This document shows positions 16,139 through 24,550 of a stretch of DNA of 64,000 bases, piece after piece; the first letter of the stretch is position 1; every line of letters starts with the position of its first letter. This DNA is from JAOPZW01 sp963788935 (lineage in GTDB: Bacteria; Actinomycetota; Thermoleophilia; Solirubrobacterales; Solirubrobacteraceae). Under the pieces are notes generated by a model. The model had not been told where the DNA came from. It was given only the letters and a program-made list of their open reading frames with translations, and did no database searches. The stretch spans positions 62,001-126,000 of the forward strand of contig CAWBIM010000004.1 of NCBI GenBank assembly GCA_963788935.1. Direction: 5' to 3'. Position numbers and translations under genes: made by a program.

Positions 16139-17966
16139 GTGTCGGCCGCGCCGCTCGCCGTGCTCGTGCCGCTGCTGGCGGCCACGGTCCTCGCCGCGAC
16201 GTCGCCGTTCGTCGCCCGCCGCCGCGTGGCCGGGATCGCGGGGGTGGCGGCCGCGCTCGCGACGGCCGTGCTGTGCGCGACGGCCCTCGGCCACGTCGCG
16301 GGCGGGACGCTCGTTGACCTGGTTCGGCGGCTGGCGGCCGCGCGCCGGCGCGGCCGTCGGCATCGACTTCGCCGTCGACCCGATCGGCGGCGGGCTCGCG
16401 CTGTTCGTGGCCGTCCTCGGGGTCGCGGCGCTCGTGATGTGCGTCGAGGTGATCCAGGTCGAGGACCACCTGTTCGACGCGATCGCGCTCGTCTTCATCG
16501 CGGCGATGGTCGGCTTCTGCCTGAGCGGCGACCTGTTCGACCTGTTCGTGTTCTTCGAGCTCATGAGCGTCTGCGCGTACGTGCTCGTCGGCTACGAGAT
16601 CCGCGCGCGGGCGCCGCTCGAGGGCTCGCTGACGTTCGCGATCACCAACTCGATCGGCTCGCTGCTGCTGCTCTCCGGGATCGCCCTGCTCTACGGGCGC
16701 ACGGGCGCGCTGAACCTCGCGCAGATGGGCCGGGCGCTCGCCGACGGGCCGGCCGACGGGCTCGTCGTCGTCTCCTACGCGCTCGTCGCGGGCGGGCTGC
16801 TCGTCAAGGCCGCGGCGGTCCCGTTCCACTTCTGGACGGCCGACGCCTACGCGGTCGCGCCGACGCCGGTCGGCCTGCTGCTCGCCGGCGCGTTCTCCGA
16901 GATCGGGCTGTTCGGGCTGGCGCGCGTGCACTGGACGGTGTTCCACGCCGTGCTCGCGCCGCACGAGGCCGAGCTGCGGGCGATCCTCGTCGGCCTCGGA
17001 CTGCTCACCGCGCTCGTCGGCGCGGTGATGTGCGCCGCGCAGCATCACCTCAAGCGCCTGCTCGCGTTCGCGACGATCTCGCACGTCGGGCTGTTCCTCG
17101 TCGGGATCGGGCTGCTCGACGCCGGCGGGATCGCGGGCGTCGCGGTCTGGGTTGTCGGCGACGGGCTGGTGAAGGCGGCGCTCTTCGCCTGTGTCGGGCT
17201 GCTGAACGACCGCTTCGCGACCGTCGAGGAGGCCGAGCTGCACGGGCGCGGGCGCGAGCTGGGCTGGATCGGCGGCCTGTTCTGCCTCGGCGCGCTGGCC
17301 GTCGCCTCGCTGCCGCCGTTCGGGCCGTTCCTCGGCAAGACGCTCGTCGAGGACGCCGCGCTCGAAGCGGGCTACGCGTGGGTGCCCGCCGTGATGGTGG
17401 TCGTCTCGGCCCTGACCGGCGGCGCCCTGCTGCGGGTCGGCCTGCGGGTGTTCGGCGGGCTCGGGCGGTCGGCACCGGAGGACCCGCACTCGGCCCGGGC
17501 GGAGGGCGAGGGGCGCGACGAGGCCCGTGAACCCGCGGAGGGCGAGGCCCCGCTCGCGCGGGTGCCGGCGCTCCTGACGTGGCCCGCCGCGCTGCTCGTC
17601 GCCGCGTCGCTCGTGTGGGGCCTCGCCCCGGGCGTGACCGACGCGGCGGGCCGCGCGGCCGCGCGCTTCGTCGCGACCGGCGCCTCCGCGGCCTTCGTGC
17701 TCGACGGCCGGCCGCTGCCGCCGGTGACCTCGCCGGTGCACGGGCCGGGTCTCACCGGGGCGCTCTACGCCGCCCTCTCGGTCGCCGGAGCGGTCGGCGT
17801 CGCGCTGGCTGCCCTGGTCGGCGTGCGCGACCGGGCGCCGCGGGCGGGGCTGCGGGCGCTCGAGGGCCTGCGCGCCCTGCACAGCGGCCGGCCGGGCGAC
17901 TACGCCGCGTTCACCGCGTTCGGCGTCGCGGTCCTCGGGGCGCTGCTCGCCGTGGCGATCGGGTGA
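16139..17966 (+). CDS. mrpD: Mrp antiporter subunit MrpD (NuoN/M-like), one frame break
   Basis: About 608 residues reading from GTG 16139 across a +1 break at about 16313 (an extra T in ctcgttgacctgg restores LVTWFGGW). It has the 14-helix proton-pump fold: LFDLFVFFELMSVCAYVLVG (conserved Glu), TFAITNSIGSLLLLSG, LLVKAAAVPFHFWTADAYAVAPTPVGLLLAG (Lys, discontinuous helix), and HHLKRLLAFATISHVGLFLVG. This is the single antiporter-type pump subunit of the operon; no MrpA-type NuoL homologue lies nearby. A hydrophilic linker near residue 450 (RAEGEGRDEAREPAEGEA) is unusual in its charge density. Confidence 0.9.
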
Positions 17967-18066
17967 GGGGGCGGGGATCGCGCGGGTGGGCACCGCTGGG
18001 CGCGGCGCTCGCGGGCGGCGCACCGAGGGGAGGGTGAGCGAGCGCGGGCGTTGTACGCGGAGCGCG

Positions 18067-18103
18067 CCGCACGTTGTGCCGGAAATAGGCGGTCAACGTG
18101 CGG
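18067..18103. terminator. Hairpin 1 of a tandem pair after mrpD
   Basis: Perfect 10-bp inverted repeat CCGCACGTTG / CAACGTGCGG (18067-18076, 18094-18103) with a 17-base loop TGCCGGAAATAGGCGGT. Lies between the convergent mrpD and VOC genes, 100 bp after mrpD. No T-run. Probably a bidirectional terminator or a structured repeat. Confidence 0.55.
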
Positions 18104-18112
18104 AGCGTCCGA

Positions 18113-18161
18113 GACGCGACCGAAGTTGTGCCGCCTATATCGGCTCAACTTCGGTCGCGTC
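18113..18161. terminator. Hairpin 2 of a tandem pair after mrpD
   Basis: Perfect 16-bp inverted repeat GACGCGACCGAAGTTG / CAACTTCGGTCGCGTC (18113-18128, 18146-18161), 17-base loop TGCCGCCTATATCGGCT. The loop has the same length and the same 5' TGCCG as hairpin 1, while the stems differ, so loop and inner stem rather than the arms are conserved. Located 30 bp before the end of the leftward VOC gene. Confidence 0.6.
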
Positions 18162-18190
18162 CCGCGGAGCACCGCCGGCGACGCCCCCCG

Positions 18191-18622
18191 TCACGCGGAC
18201 GCGGCGGCGCTCTGGTCGTCGGCCAGGGGAGCGACGCCCTCGCGGGCGCCGTCGCCGTCGACGAAGAACTCCCACACCTCGACGAGATTGCCCTCGGGGT
18301 CCTCGACGTAGAGCGAGCGGTCGCCGCCCTCGTGCTCGACCGGCCCGCGCGGCGCCGCGTCCAGGTCGCGCACCCTGCGGGCGATGTGCTCGAGCTCGCC
18401 CGCCCCCGCGGACAGCGCGAAGTGCACGTGCCGCCCGCCGCGGTCGCCGAACTCCTTGGGGCCGGGCGACCACAGCCCCAGACGCGCCTCGTCGCCCACG
18501 GCGAGCCATACGCGATCGTCCTCGCGCGTGAGAACGGTCAGCTCGAACGCCGCGGTGTAGAAGCGCTCGAGCGCGGCGAGATCGCGGGTCTCCAGGGTCA
18601 GCTCGCAGAAGTGGGTCGGCAT
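18191..18622 (-). CDS. VOC (glyoxalase/bleomycin-resistance) family protein
   Basis: 143 residues from ATG 18622. The two beta-alpha-beta-beta-beta modules are visible: THFCELTLETRDLAALERFYTAAFEL ... VWLAVGDEARLGLWSPG, and HVHFALSAGAGELEHIARRV ... SLYVEDPEGNLVEVWEFF. Metal ligands His/Glu positions (HFCEL, HVHFAL, LVEVWEF) are retained. Such proteins are metal-dependent lyases, dioxygenases or binding proteins; the substrate is not evident. No operon partner. Confidence 0.82.
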   Translation of the reverse strand: MPTHFCELTLETRDLAALERFYTAAFELTVLTREDDRVWLAVGDEARLGLWSPGPKEFGDRGGRHVHFALSAGAGELEHIARRVRDLDAAPRGPVEHEGGDRSLYVEDPEGNLVEVWEFFVDGDGAREGVAPLADDQSAAASA

Positions 18623-18701
18623 CGCGCGCGCCGTACCCGAGGCCGCCGGTGCGGAACGCGTGGTCGCGGGGTCGGCGCGGGACCTGGCGCGATCGGATGG
18701 G

Positions 18702-19433
18702 TCAGCGCCCGGCCACGGGCGGCGCGGCCACGTCCGTCTCGGCCCACACGAACGTGCGCTCGAGGCCGGCGGTGGCGAAGACCCGCTGCACGGCCGGCGG
18801 GCCGGGGACGAGCTCGAGCTGGGCACCCCGCGCAAGCGCGCGGTGCTGCACCCGCATCAGCGCGGCGAGGCCCATGGAGTCGACGAAGCCGAGCTCGCGC
18901 AGGTCGACGACCATGGTCTGGCCCGCGCGGGCGTGCGCGTCGATGACCTCACGCAGCCGCGGCGCGCCGGCGAGGTCGAGGTCTCCTGTCAGCCGGAACC
19001 GCACCGTGCCGGGCGCGTCCTGCACCGTGACGCGCAGAGCCTGCGCCGGCGCATTGGCGCCCGGGGCGAAGCGCCCATGGGGCGCCGGGACGGGTAGGGC
19101 GGACCGGACGCGGTCGACCCCGGCGGCCCGGAGCGCGGCGGCCACCGCCGGCGGCGCCGCCGCGATCGCGAGCGGACACCCGCTGCGTTCGCCGTGGCGG
19201 GAGTGCCGGGCGAGGACCTGCACCGCGGACGGCTCGATCCCGGTCGCGCCGCGGAGGTCGACCGTGATCCGCCGGGCGCTCGCCATGAGGCGGTCGAGGA
19301 CGCCGTCGAGCTCGCGCGCGTTGGCCGCGTCGAGCGCGCCGCGGACGACCACCCGCGCCGCGCCGTCGGAGACGGCGACGGTGACGCTCCACTCGGACGC
19401 CGGGGCTCGGGGCGGCGCGACCCGACCGCTCAT
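18702..19433 (-). CDS. Tandem STAS-domain protein (anti-sigma factor antagonist-like)
   Basis: 243 residues with two STAS domains. Domain 1 (about 15-105) has VVVRGALDAANARELDGVLDRL and ITVDLRGATGIEPSAVQVLARH; domain 2 (about 140-235) has VRFRLTGDLDLAGAPRLREVI and VVDLRELGFVDSMGLAALMRVQHRA. In domain 2 the DSMG motif holds the serine that is phosphorylated in SpoIIAA/RsbV proteins; in domain 1 the corresponding site is EPSAV. Two unequal STAS domains suggest one regulatory and one structural copy. No partner kinase or sigma-factor gene is adjacent. Start ATG 19433. Confidence 0.8.
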   Translation of the reverse strand: MSGRVAPPRAPASEWSVTVAVSDGAARVVVRGALDAANARELDGVLDRLMASARRITVDLRGATGIEPSAVQVLARHSRHGERSGCPLAIAAAPPAVAAALRAAGVDRVRSALPVPAPHGRFAPGANAPAQALRVTVQDAPGTVRFRLTGDLDLAGAPRLREVIDAHARAGQTMVVDLRELGFVDSMGLAALMRVQHRALARGAQLELVPGPPAVQRVFATAGLERTFVWAETDVAAPPVAGR

Positions 19434-19545
19434 AGCTGCGGTGTACTCCACAACCGCGCACCGTGAATCACGGCTGTCAGCAGGCAACGTCCCGGGCGTC
19501 GCGCGCACGCGCTGGTCCGGCGTCCGCCGGGGTACTCCACCCCCG

Positions 19546-20031
19546 ATGGGCACGACGAAGGAGGCGGAGGACCCGGCGGACCGGACCGAGGAGGAGCAGG
19601 AGCGGCTCAACCGCCAGATGACCGAGCTGCTCAACGAGCTGCGCGTCGCGATGCCCGGGGTGCAGGTGCTGTTCGGCTTCCTGCTGACGGTGCCGTTCCA
19701 GCAGCGCTTCCAGCAGGTGACCGACTTCCAGCAGACCATCTACCTGGCGGCGCTGATCGCCGCGGCGACGGCGACGGCCTTCCTGATCGCCCCGTCGGCG
19801 TATCACCGGGTGACGTTCGAGCAGCACCAGAAGCCGACCATCATCCGGCTCGGAACGGTCGAGTTCCTGATCGGGCTGGCGGCGCTCGCGGTGGCGATGA
19901 ACCTCGCCGTCCTGCTCGTCACCGACGTCCTGTTCGGGGCGGACACGGTGACGGTGGTCGTCGTCTGCCTCGTGGCGCTCTACAGCACGCTGTGGTTCGG
20001 GCTCGGGATCGTGCAGCGGCTGCGGCGCTGA
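19546..20031 (+). CDS. DUF6328-type four-helix membrane protein
   Basis: 161 residues. A charged coiled N-terminus (RTEEEQERLNRQMTELLNEL) precedes VAMPGVQVLFGFLLTVPFQQRF and four membrane helices. ELRVAMPGVQVLFGFLLTVPF is characteristic of the actinobacterial DUF6328 family of unknown function. Start ATG 19546 lies 112 bp from the divergent STAS gene. No enzyme motif is visible. Confidence 0.75.
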   Translation: MGTTKEAEDPADRTEEEQERLNRQMTELLNELRVAMPGVQVLFGFLLTVPFQQRFQQVTDFQQTIYLAALIAAATATAFLIAPSAYHRVTFEQHQKPTIIRLGTVEFLIGLAALAVAMNLAVLLVTDVLFGADTVTVVVVCLVALYSTLWFGLGIVQRLRR

Positions 20032-20055
20032 CACAACCCAGGATCCGCGGTTGTG
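20032..20055. terminator. Hairpin at end of DUF6328 gene
   Basis: CACAACC (20032-20038) / GGTTGTG (20049-20055), 7-bp perfect stem with a 10-base loop containing GGATCC, starting directly after the stop codon. No T-run. Confidence 0.45.
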
Positions 20056-20101
20056 CGCCCGCACCGAGGACCCTTCTCGGGCGCGACCGTATCCTCGCGC
20101 C

Positions 20102-21555
20102 GTGCACGAACCGGACTCCGCCGCCGACCTGCGCGCGTTCCGCCGCGCCGCCCACACGCTCGTGGACGGCGTCGCCGACCACCTCGCCGCGCTGCCGTCG
20201 GGCCCGGTCTGGCAGCCGCTCCCCGATCGCGGTGCGCGAGCGGCTGCTCGACGCGCCCCTGCCGGAGCACGCCGCCACGCTCGACGAGCTGACGGCGGCC
20301 GCGTTGCGCGACGTCCTGCCGCACGCCATGGGCAACGGCCACCCCGCGTTCTTCGGCTGGGTCAATCCGCCGCCGTCCCCGGCGGGGATCGCGGCCTCGC
20401 TCGCGGCGGCGGCGATGAACCCGAGCGTCGTCGCCGGGGACCACGCCGACGTCCACCTCGAGCACACGGTCGTCCGCTGGCTGGCCGAGCTCGTCGGCTT
20501 TCCCCACGGTCCGGGAGGCGGCCTGCTCACGAGCGGCGGGTCGGCCGCGACGATCATCTGTCTCGCCGGCGCTCGCACCCGGGCGCTGGCGGCCGTCGGG
20601 CACGACGTGCGGCGCGACGGGCTCGCGGGCGCCCCGCGGCTCACCGCGTACGTGCCCGCCGAGGCCCACAGCTGCGTGCGGCGGGCGCTGGAGCTCCTCG
20701 GCGTCGGCAGTGCGGCGATGCGCGAGGTGCCGCTCGCCGCGGGCCGCCTCGACGCCTCGGCGCTGCGCGCGTCGATCGCCGCCGACCGGGCGGACGGCGC
20801 GCTTCCGACGCTGCTCGTCGGCTCGGCGGGGACGGTCAACACCGGCGCGATCGACCCGCTCGACGAGCTCGCGGCCGTCGCGCGTCGCGGAGGGGCTGTG
20901 GTTCCACGTCGACGGCTCCTACGGCGCGTTCGGCGTGCTGGACCCGGCGATCGCGGACCGTTTTCGCGGCATGGAGCGGGCCGACTCGCTCGCGCTCGAC
21001 CCGCACAAGTGGCTCGGGGTCCCCGTCGACGCCGGCTGCGCGCTCGTCCGGCGCGGCGACGACCTGCGCGACGCGTTCAGCCTCATCCCGCCCTACCTGC
21101 GCCAGGACACCGGCACGGCCGTGGGCACGTTCGCCGAGTACGGCCCCGAGCAGACGCGGCCGTTCCGCGCCCTCAAGACCTGGGCGACGATCGCGGCGCG
21201 CGGCCGGGCCGGGCTCTCGGCACAGGTCGCGCGCGCGAACCGGCTCGCGCAGGAGCTCGCGGCGCTGGTCGAGCGCGCGCCCGACCTGGAGCTCGCGGCG
21301 CGGCCCGAGACCTCGATCGTCGCGTTCCGCGCTCGCCCGGCCGGCTGTCCGCCGGCGCGGCTGGACGATCTCAACCGGGCGTTGCCCGAGGCGGTCCAGG
21401 CGCGCGGGCGCGCCTTTGTGACCGGCACCGTCTTCGGCGGCCGCGAGACGCTGCGCGCCTGCATCCTCCATCCGGACACGCGCGCCGAGCACCTCCGGAC
21501 GCTCGTGGCCGAGGTCGTCGCGACGGCCGGCGAGTTGGCCGCCGCCCAGCGCTGA
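20102..21555 (+). CDS. PLP-dependent amino-acid decarboxylase (AADC/group II), two frame breaks
   Basis: Reading from GTG 20102 across +1 breaks at about 20229 and 20888 gives about 483 residues. Group II decarboxylase landmarks are HAMGNGHPAFFGWVN, AAMNPSVVAGDHADVHLE, LTSGGSAATIICLAGAR, VPAEAHSCVRRALELLG, GSAGTVNTGAIDPLDELAAVA, WFHVDGSYGAF and the PLP-lysine site LDPHKWLGVP (Lys near residue 302), followed by YLRQDTG and RALKTWATI. Aromatic-L-amino-acid decarboxylase or a related amine-forming enzyme is likely; substrate preference cannot be read. Nothing nearby suggests a pathway. Confidence 0.82.
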
Positions 21556-21561
21556 CGCCGT

Positions 21562-21815
21562 CTACCCCGCCGGCCCGACACCAAGCGCCGGCGCGTGCTG
21601 GCCTCGGCCGCGACCGCGTCGGGCGGGAGACGCCCGCCCACCGCCGCCCACGCGGTGCCGTCGGCGTCCAGGCCGCGAATCTGGGCGGCGCCCCGCTCGT
21701 CGAGGCGCGTGCCCGCGACCCGGTCCGGCGTCGCCGCGTGCCAGTGGGCGATCCAGACATCACCGGCGTCGTCCATCCGGACCCCGGCCCGGTGGGCGTC
21801 GCGGGCCACCTCCAC
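21562..21815 (-). CDS. Hypothetical protein downstream of HU
   Basis: A gene-like frame from GTG about 21815: VARDAHRAGVRMDDAGDVW, IAHWHAATPDRVAG, LDERGAAQIRGLDADG, TAWAAVGGRLPPDAVAAEAS. It resembles real protein rather than a shadow, but in the given frame no stop occurs until deep inside the decarboxylase gene; a +1 shift near 21590 gives a stop at 21562. No family recognised. It fills the gap between the decarboxylase and HU genes and may be a fragment. Confidence 0.3.
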
Positions 21816-21849
21816 CAGAACGGGCGCGTTCTGGAGCAGGAGCGGGCGA

Positions 21850-22125
21850 TCAGGTCTTGACGGCCTGCTTCAACCGCGCGCCGGCGCTGAACCGCGGGGA
21901 CTTGGACGCCGCGATGGCGATGGGCTCACCGGTGGCCGGGTTGACGCCCTGGCGGGCCGCGCGGTCCGCCACGGTGAACTTCCCGAACCCGGTGATCGTG
22001 ACCTCCTGGCCGCCCGCGAGCGCCTCTTCGATGGTCTGCAGCGTCGCGTCGAGGACCCGCCCGGCCTCGGCCCCGGATACCCCGGCGCGCTGGGCGACCT
22101 GCTCGGCCAGTTCCGTCTTGTTCAC
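21850..22125 (-). CDS. HU-family DNA-binding protein
   Basis: 91 residues, a complete HU/IHF subunit. MNKTELAEQVAQRAGVSGAEAGRVLD forms the helical dimer part, VTITGFGKFTVADRAARQGVNPATGEPI is the beta-arm with the conserved GFGxF and RxGxNPxTGE, and the C-terminus ends KSPRFSAGARLKQAVKT. A short HU without the Lys/Ala-rich tail of mycobacterial HupB. Nucleoid-associated architectural protein. Start ATG 22125 has a GGAGC-type site upstream (gagctgacgtgaac read on the coding strand). Confidence 0.95.
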   Translation of the reverse strand: MNKTELAEQVAQRAGVSGAEAGRVLDATLQTIEEALAGGQEVTITGFGKFTVADRAARQGVNPATGEPIAIAASKSPRFSAGARLKQAVKT

Positions 22126-22235
22126 GTCAGCTCCTCTCGCTCTGTGGCGTCGACGTGATCAGGGTGCCCGGCGCGTCGGACGGACCCGGTTCCGGAGCTT
22201 CCCGCCGCTGCTGGTGCGGCGAGCCCGGCGTGGGT

Positions 22236-22872
22236 ATGGCCGGCCCCGCCTGGTCCGTGTCCCACACCGAGGGGGAGATTGCCCTGACGATCGCCGTCAC
22301 CACCCCGACCGGCCACGTCGGATCACACGTCGCGCGGATGCTCTGTCAGGCCGGCGTGCGTCCTCGCCTGCTGCTGCGCGACCCGGACCGTCTCGATCCC
22401 GAGGTGCGCGATCGGGCCGAGCTGGCCGTCGGCGACCAGCGCGACGCCGCCTATGTCGCCGAGGCGACCCGGGGCGTCGAGGCGGTCTTCTGGGTGCACC
22501 CGGACGATTGGTCGCTGCCCGACCCCGACGCCGACGCGGAGCGCACCGGGGAGGGCCTGGCCGCCGCGATGCGCCAGAACCGGATCCCGCGCGTCGTGTT
22601 CCTGAGCAGCGTCGGCGCCGAGTTGCGCCACGGCGCGGGGTTCGTCGACGGCCTGGCCCGATCAGATGATCGAGGCGCAGCGGATCAGCGACGACGAGGA
22701 GCGCGCCGCCCTGCGCGCCGCGGGCATGAGCGAGGTGGCCGTCGAGGGCATCATCGGGATGAGCGTGGGCAAGCGGCATGGGTTCACCCCGGAGCAGCCG
22801 CGCTCGGTGCTGACGACGACGCCGAGCAGCCTGGCCGGGTGGGCGATCACCCACCTCCGGCCGGTGCTGTGA
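22236..22872 (+). pseudogene. NmrA-type NAD(P)-binding protein with internal deletion
   Basis: The N-terminal part is a normal NmrA-like SDR: TIAVTTPTGHVGSHVARMLCQ (GxxGxxG), VRPRLLLRDPDRL, VFWVHPDDW, IPRVVFLSSVGAELRHGAGFVDGLA. Near 22660 the sequence jumps, one base out of frame, to the typical C-terminus: MIEAQRISDDEERAALRAAG, MSVGKRHGFTPEQPRSVLTTTPSSLAGWAITHLRP. About 70-80 residues expected in between, including the central substrate loop, are missing. Start is ATG 22236 or CTG 22278 behind GGGGGAG. Either a genuine inactivating deletion or an assembly collapse. Confidence 0.6.
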
Positions 22873-22927
22873 CCCCTCGGATCTGGGATTGCGCCCGCGT
22901 GCGGCTCGGCCACCATCTCGGTCTCCG

Positions 22928-23705
22928 ATGCCGGCACGGACCCCCGAGGAGATCCACACGCTGATCGAGGCCGCGTTCAACGCGCGCGACCTCGACGCCT
23001 TCGTGGCACTCCACGAGGACGACGCGACGACGGTCGTGCCGCCCGACGGCCGGCGCGTCACCGGTCATGCGGCCATCCGCGCCGCGCTCGCCCCGATCTT
23101 CGCCTCCGGCCCGCGGGCGCGGATCGAGGTGATCGGCAAGCTCGAGAGCGGAGGGCTGGCGCTCACGCGCGCCCGCCTCGACGTCGTCGTCCCCGGCGCG
23201 GATCCGGCGCACCCGCTCGAGGTCTCCGGGCAGGGGACGATCGTCTCGCGCCGGCAGCCGGACGGCACCTGGCGGATCGTGATCGACGACCCGATGGGTC
23301 CCGGGCCGACGACGCCCGCACCGATCGTGACGGCCGACGCGGACCCGGGCTGGGACGACGCGTTCGCCGCCGAGCGCCGGCGCATCGCCGCGGTGCTCGG
23401 CGACGACGCGGTCGCGATCGAGCACGTCGGCTCGACGGCCGTGCCCGGTCTGCCCGCCAAGCCGATCATCGACATCGCGGTCGGCCTGCGCGACGGCGCG
23501 GACGCCGCGCGGTGCGTCCCGGCGCTCGCCGCGCTCGAGTACCGCCGCGACCCGAGCGGGGACTTCGACGGCCGCGTGTTCCTGCGCCGTGTCGGCTCCG
23601 ACGGGGGCCCGAGCCACCACGTCTCGCTCATGCCCGCACGGCAGCGACCCGTTGCTCAAGCACGTCGCCTTCCGCGACGCGCTGCGCGCCGACGCGCGCC
23701 CCTGA
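22928..23705 (+). CDS. SnoaL-like domain fused to truncated GrpB/UPF0157 domain (one frame break)
   Basis: One continuous frame from ATG 22928 encodes an N-terminal SnoaL/DUF4440-like fold (TPEEIHTLIEAAFNARDLDAFVALHEDD, VTGHAAIRAALAPIF, DGTWRIVIDDPMGP; residues 1-125) followed by a GrpB nucleotidyltransferase-like domain (WDDAFAAERRRIAAVLG, IEHVGSTAVPGLPAKPIIDI with the GS..P.KP.iDi motif). A +1 break near 23637 restores HHVSLMPHGSDPLLKHVAF. The protein then stops after FRDALRADARP, about 40 residues short of a usual GrpB C-terminus. The fusion is unusual. GrpB-type proteins include CoaE-linked and toxin-like members; function here unknown. Confidence 0.65.
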
Positions 23706-23739
23706 GCCCGGCCGTCACCGCGGCGCGATCTCCGCGACC

Positions 23740-24540
23740 ATGACCCTCGTCGCCATGCCCACGGACCTCGACCTGACCCGCTTCGAGGCGCTCAGCTTCG
23801 ACTGCTACGGAACCCTCATCGACTGGGAGACCGGGATCGCCGCGGTGCTGACGCCGTGGGCCCGCGAGCACGGCCTCGGCCTCACCGACGAGCAGCTGCT
23901 GCTCGCCTACGCCGACAACGAGGCGGCGGTCGAGCGCGACACCCCGACCGCGCGCTACCCGGCCGTCCTCGCCGCCGCGTTCCGCCGCACCGGCGAGGCG
24001 CTCGGCGCGCCGGTCGACGATCGCTGGGCGGAGCGGCTGGGGGAGTCCGTCCCGGACTGGCCGGCGTTCCCCGACTCGGCCGACGCGCTCGCCCGGCTGG
24101 CCCGCCACTGCCGGCTCATCATCCTCTCCAACGTGCACCGGGACGGGTTCGCCGGGAGCAACCGGCGGCTCCGCGGCACCTTCGCCGCGATCATCACCGC
24201 CGAGGACGTCGGCGCCTACAAGCCGGCCGAGAACCACTTCCGCGCGCTCGACGCCGCCCTCGCGGAGCTCGGCGTCGCGCGCGATCGCCTCCTGCACGTC
24301 GCCCAGAGCCTGTTCCACGACCACGTGCCGGCCAGGCGTGAAGGCCTGCCGTCGGTCTGGATCAACCGCCGCCACGACCGCCCCGGCTGGGGCGCGACCC
24401 CCGCACCGACCGAGGCGTGGGCCTACGACCTCGAGTTCCCGTCCATGGCCGCCTTCGCCGACGCCGTCGACGCCGCGTTCGGCGCTCCGGCCGGACGCCG
24501 CGGCGATCCCGGCGCGACGCCGTCGCCGCCGGACGCATAG
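23740..24540 (+). CDS. HAD-superfamily hydrolase, haloacid dehalogenase type II-like
   Basis: 266 residues. HAD motif I is LSFDCYGTLIDWE (nucleophile Asp near residue 20), motif II is LIILSNVHRDGF, motif III the Lys of DVGAYKPAENHF, and motif IV is near LHVAQSLFHDHVPAR (acidic HDH). YGTLIDWETGI is typical of the L-2-haloacid dehalogenase/type II subgroup, but many members act on other halides or phosphates. Start ATG 23740; a second ATG lies at 23755. Eleven bases separate it from the DAHP synthase gene on the same strand, so co-transcription is likely. Confidence 0.85.
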   Translation: MTLVAMPTDLDLTRFEALSFDCYGTLIDWETGIAAVLTPWAREHGLGLTDEQLLLAYADNEAAVERDTPTARYPAVLAAAFRRTGEALGAPVDDRWAERLGESVPDWPAFPDSADALARLARHCRLIILSNVHRDGFAGSNRRLRGTFAAIITAEDVGAYKPAENHFRALDAALAELGVARDRLLHVAQSLFHDHVPARREGLPSVWINRRHDRPGWGATPAPTEAWAYDLEFPSMAAFADAVDAAFGAPAGRRGDPGATPSPPDA

Positions 24541-24550
24541 CGTTCGCCGC

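Noticed and set aside
14222..17966. Complex I (nuo) fragment
   Set aside because: MrpE, MrpF, MrpG and DUF4040 genes and the MrpB signature define a Mrp operon; the NuoK/N-like genes belong to it.
18067..18161. CRISPR array or tRNA in the hairpin region
   Set aside because: Only two units with different arms, no spacer-repeat periodicity, and no cloverleaf or T-loop GTTCRANNC.
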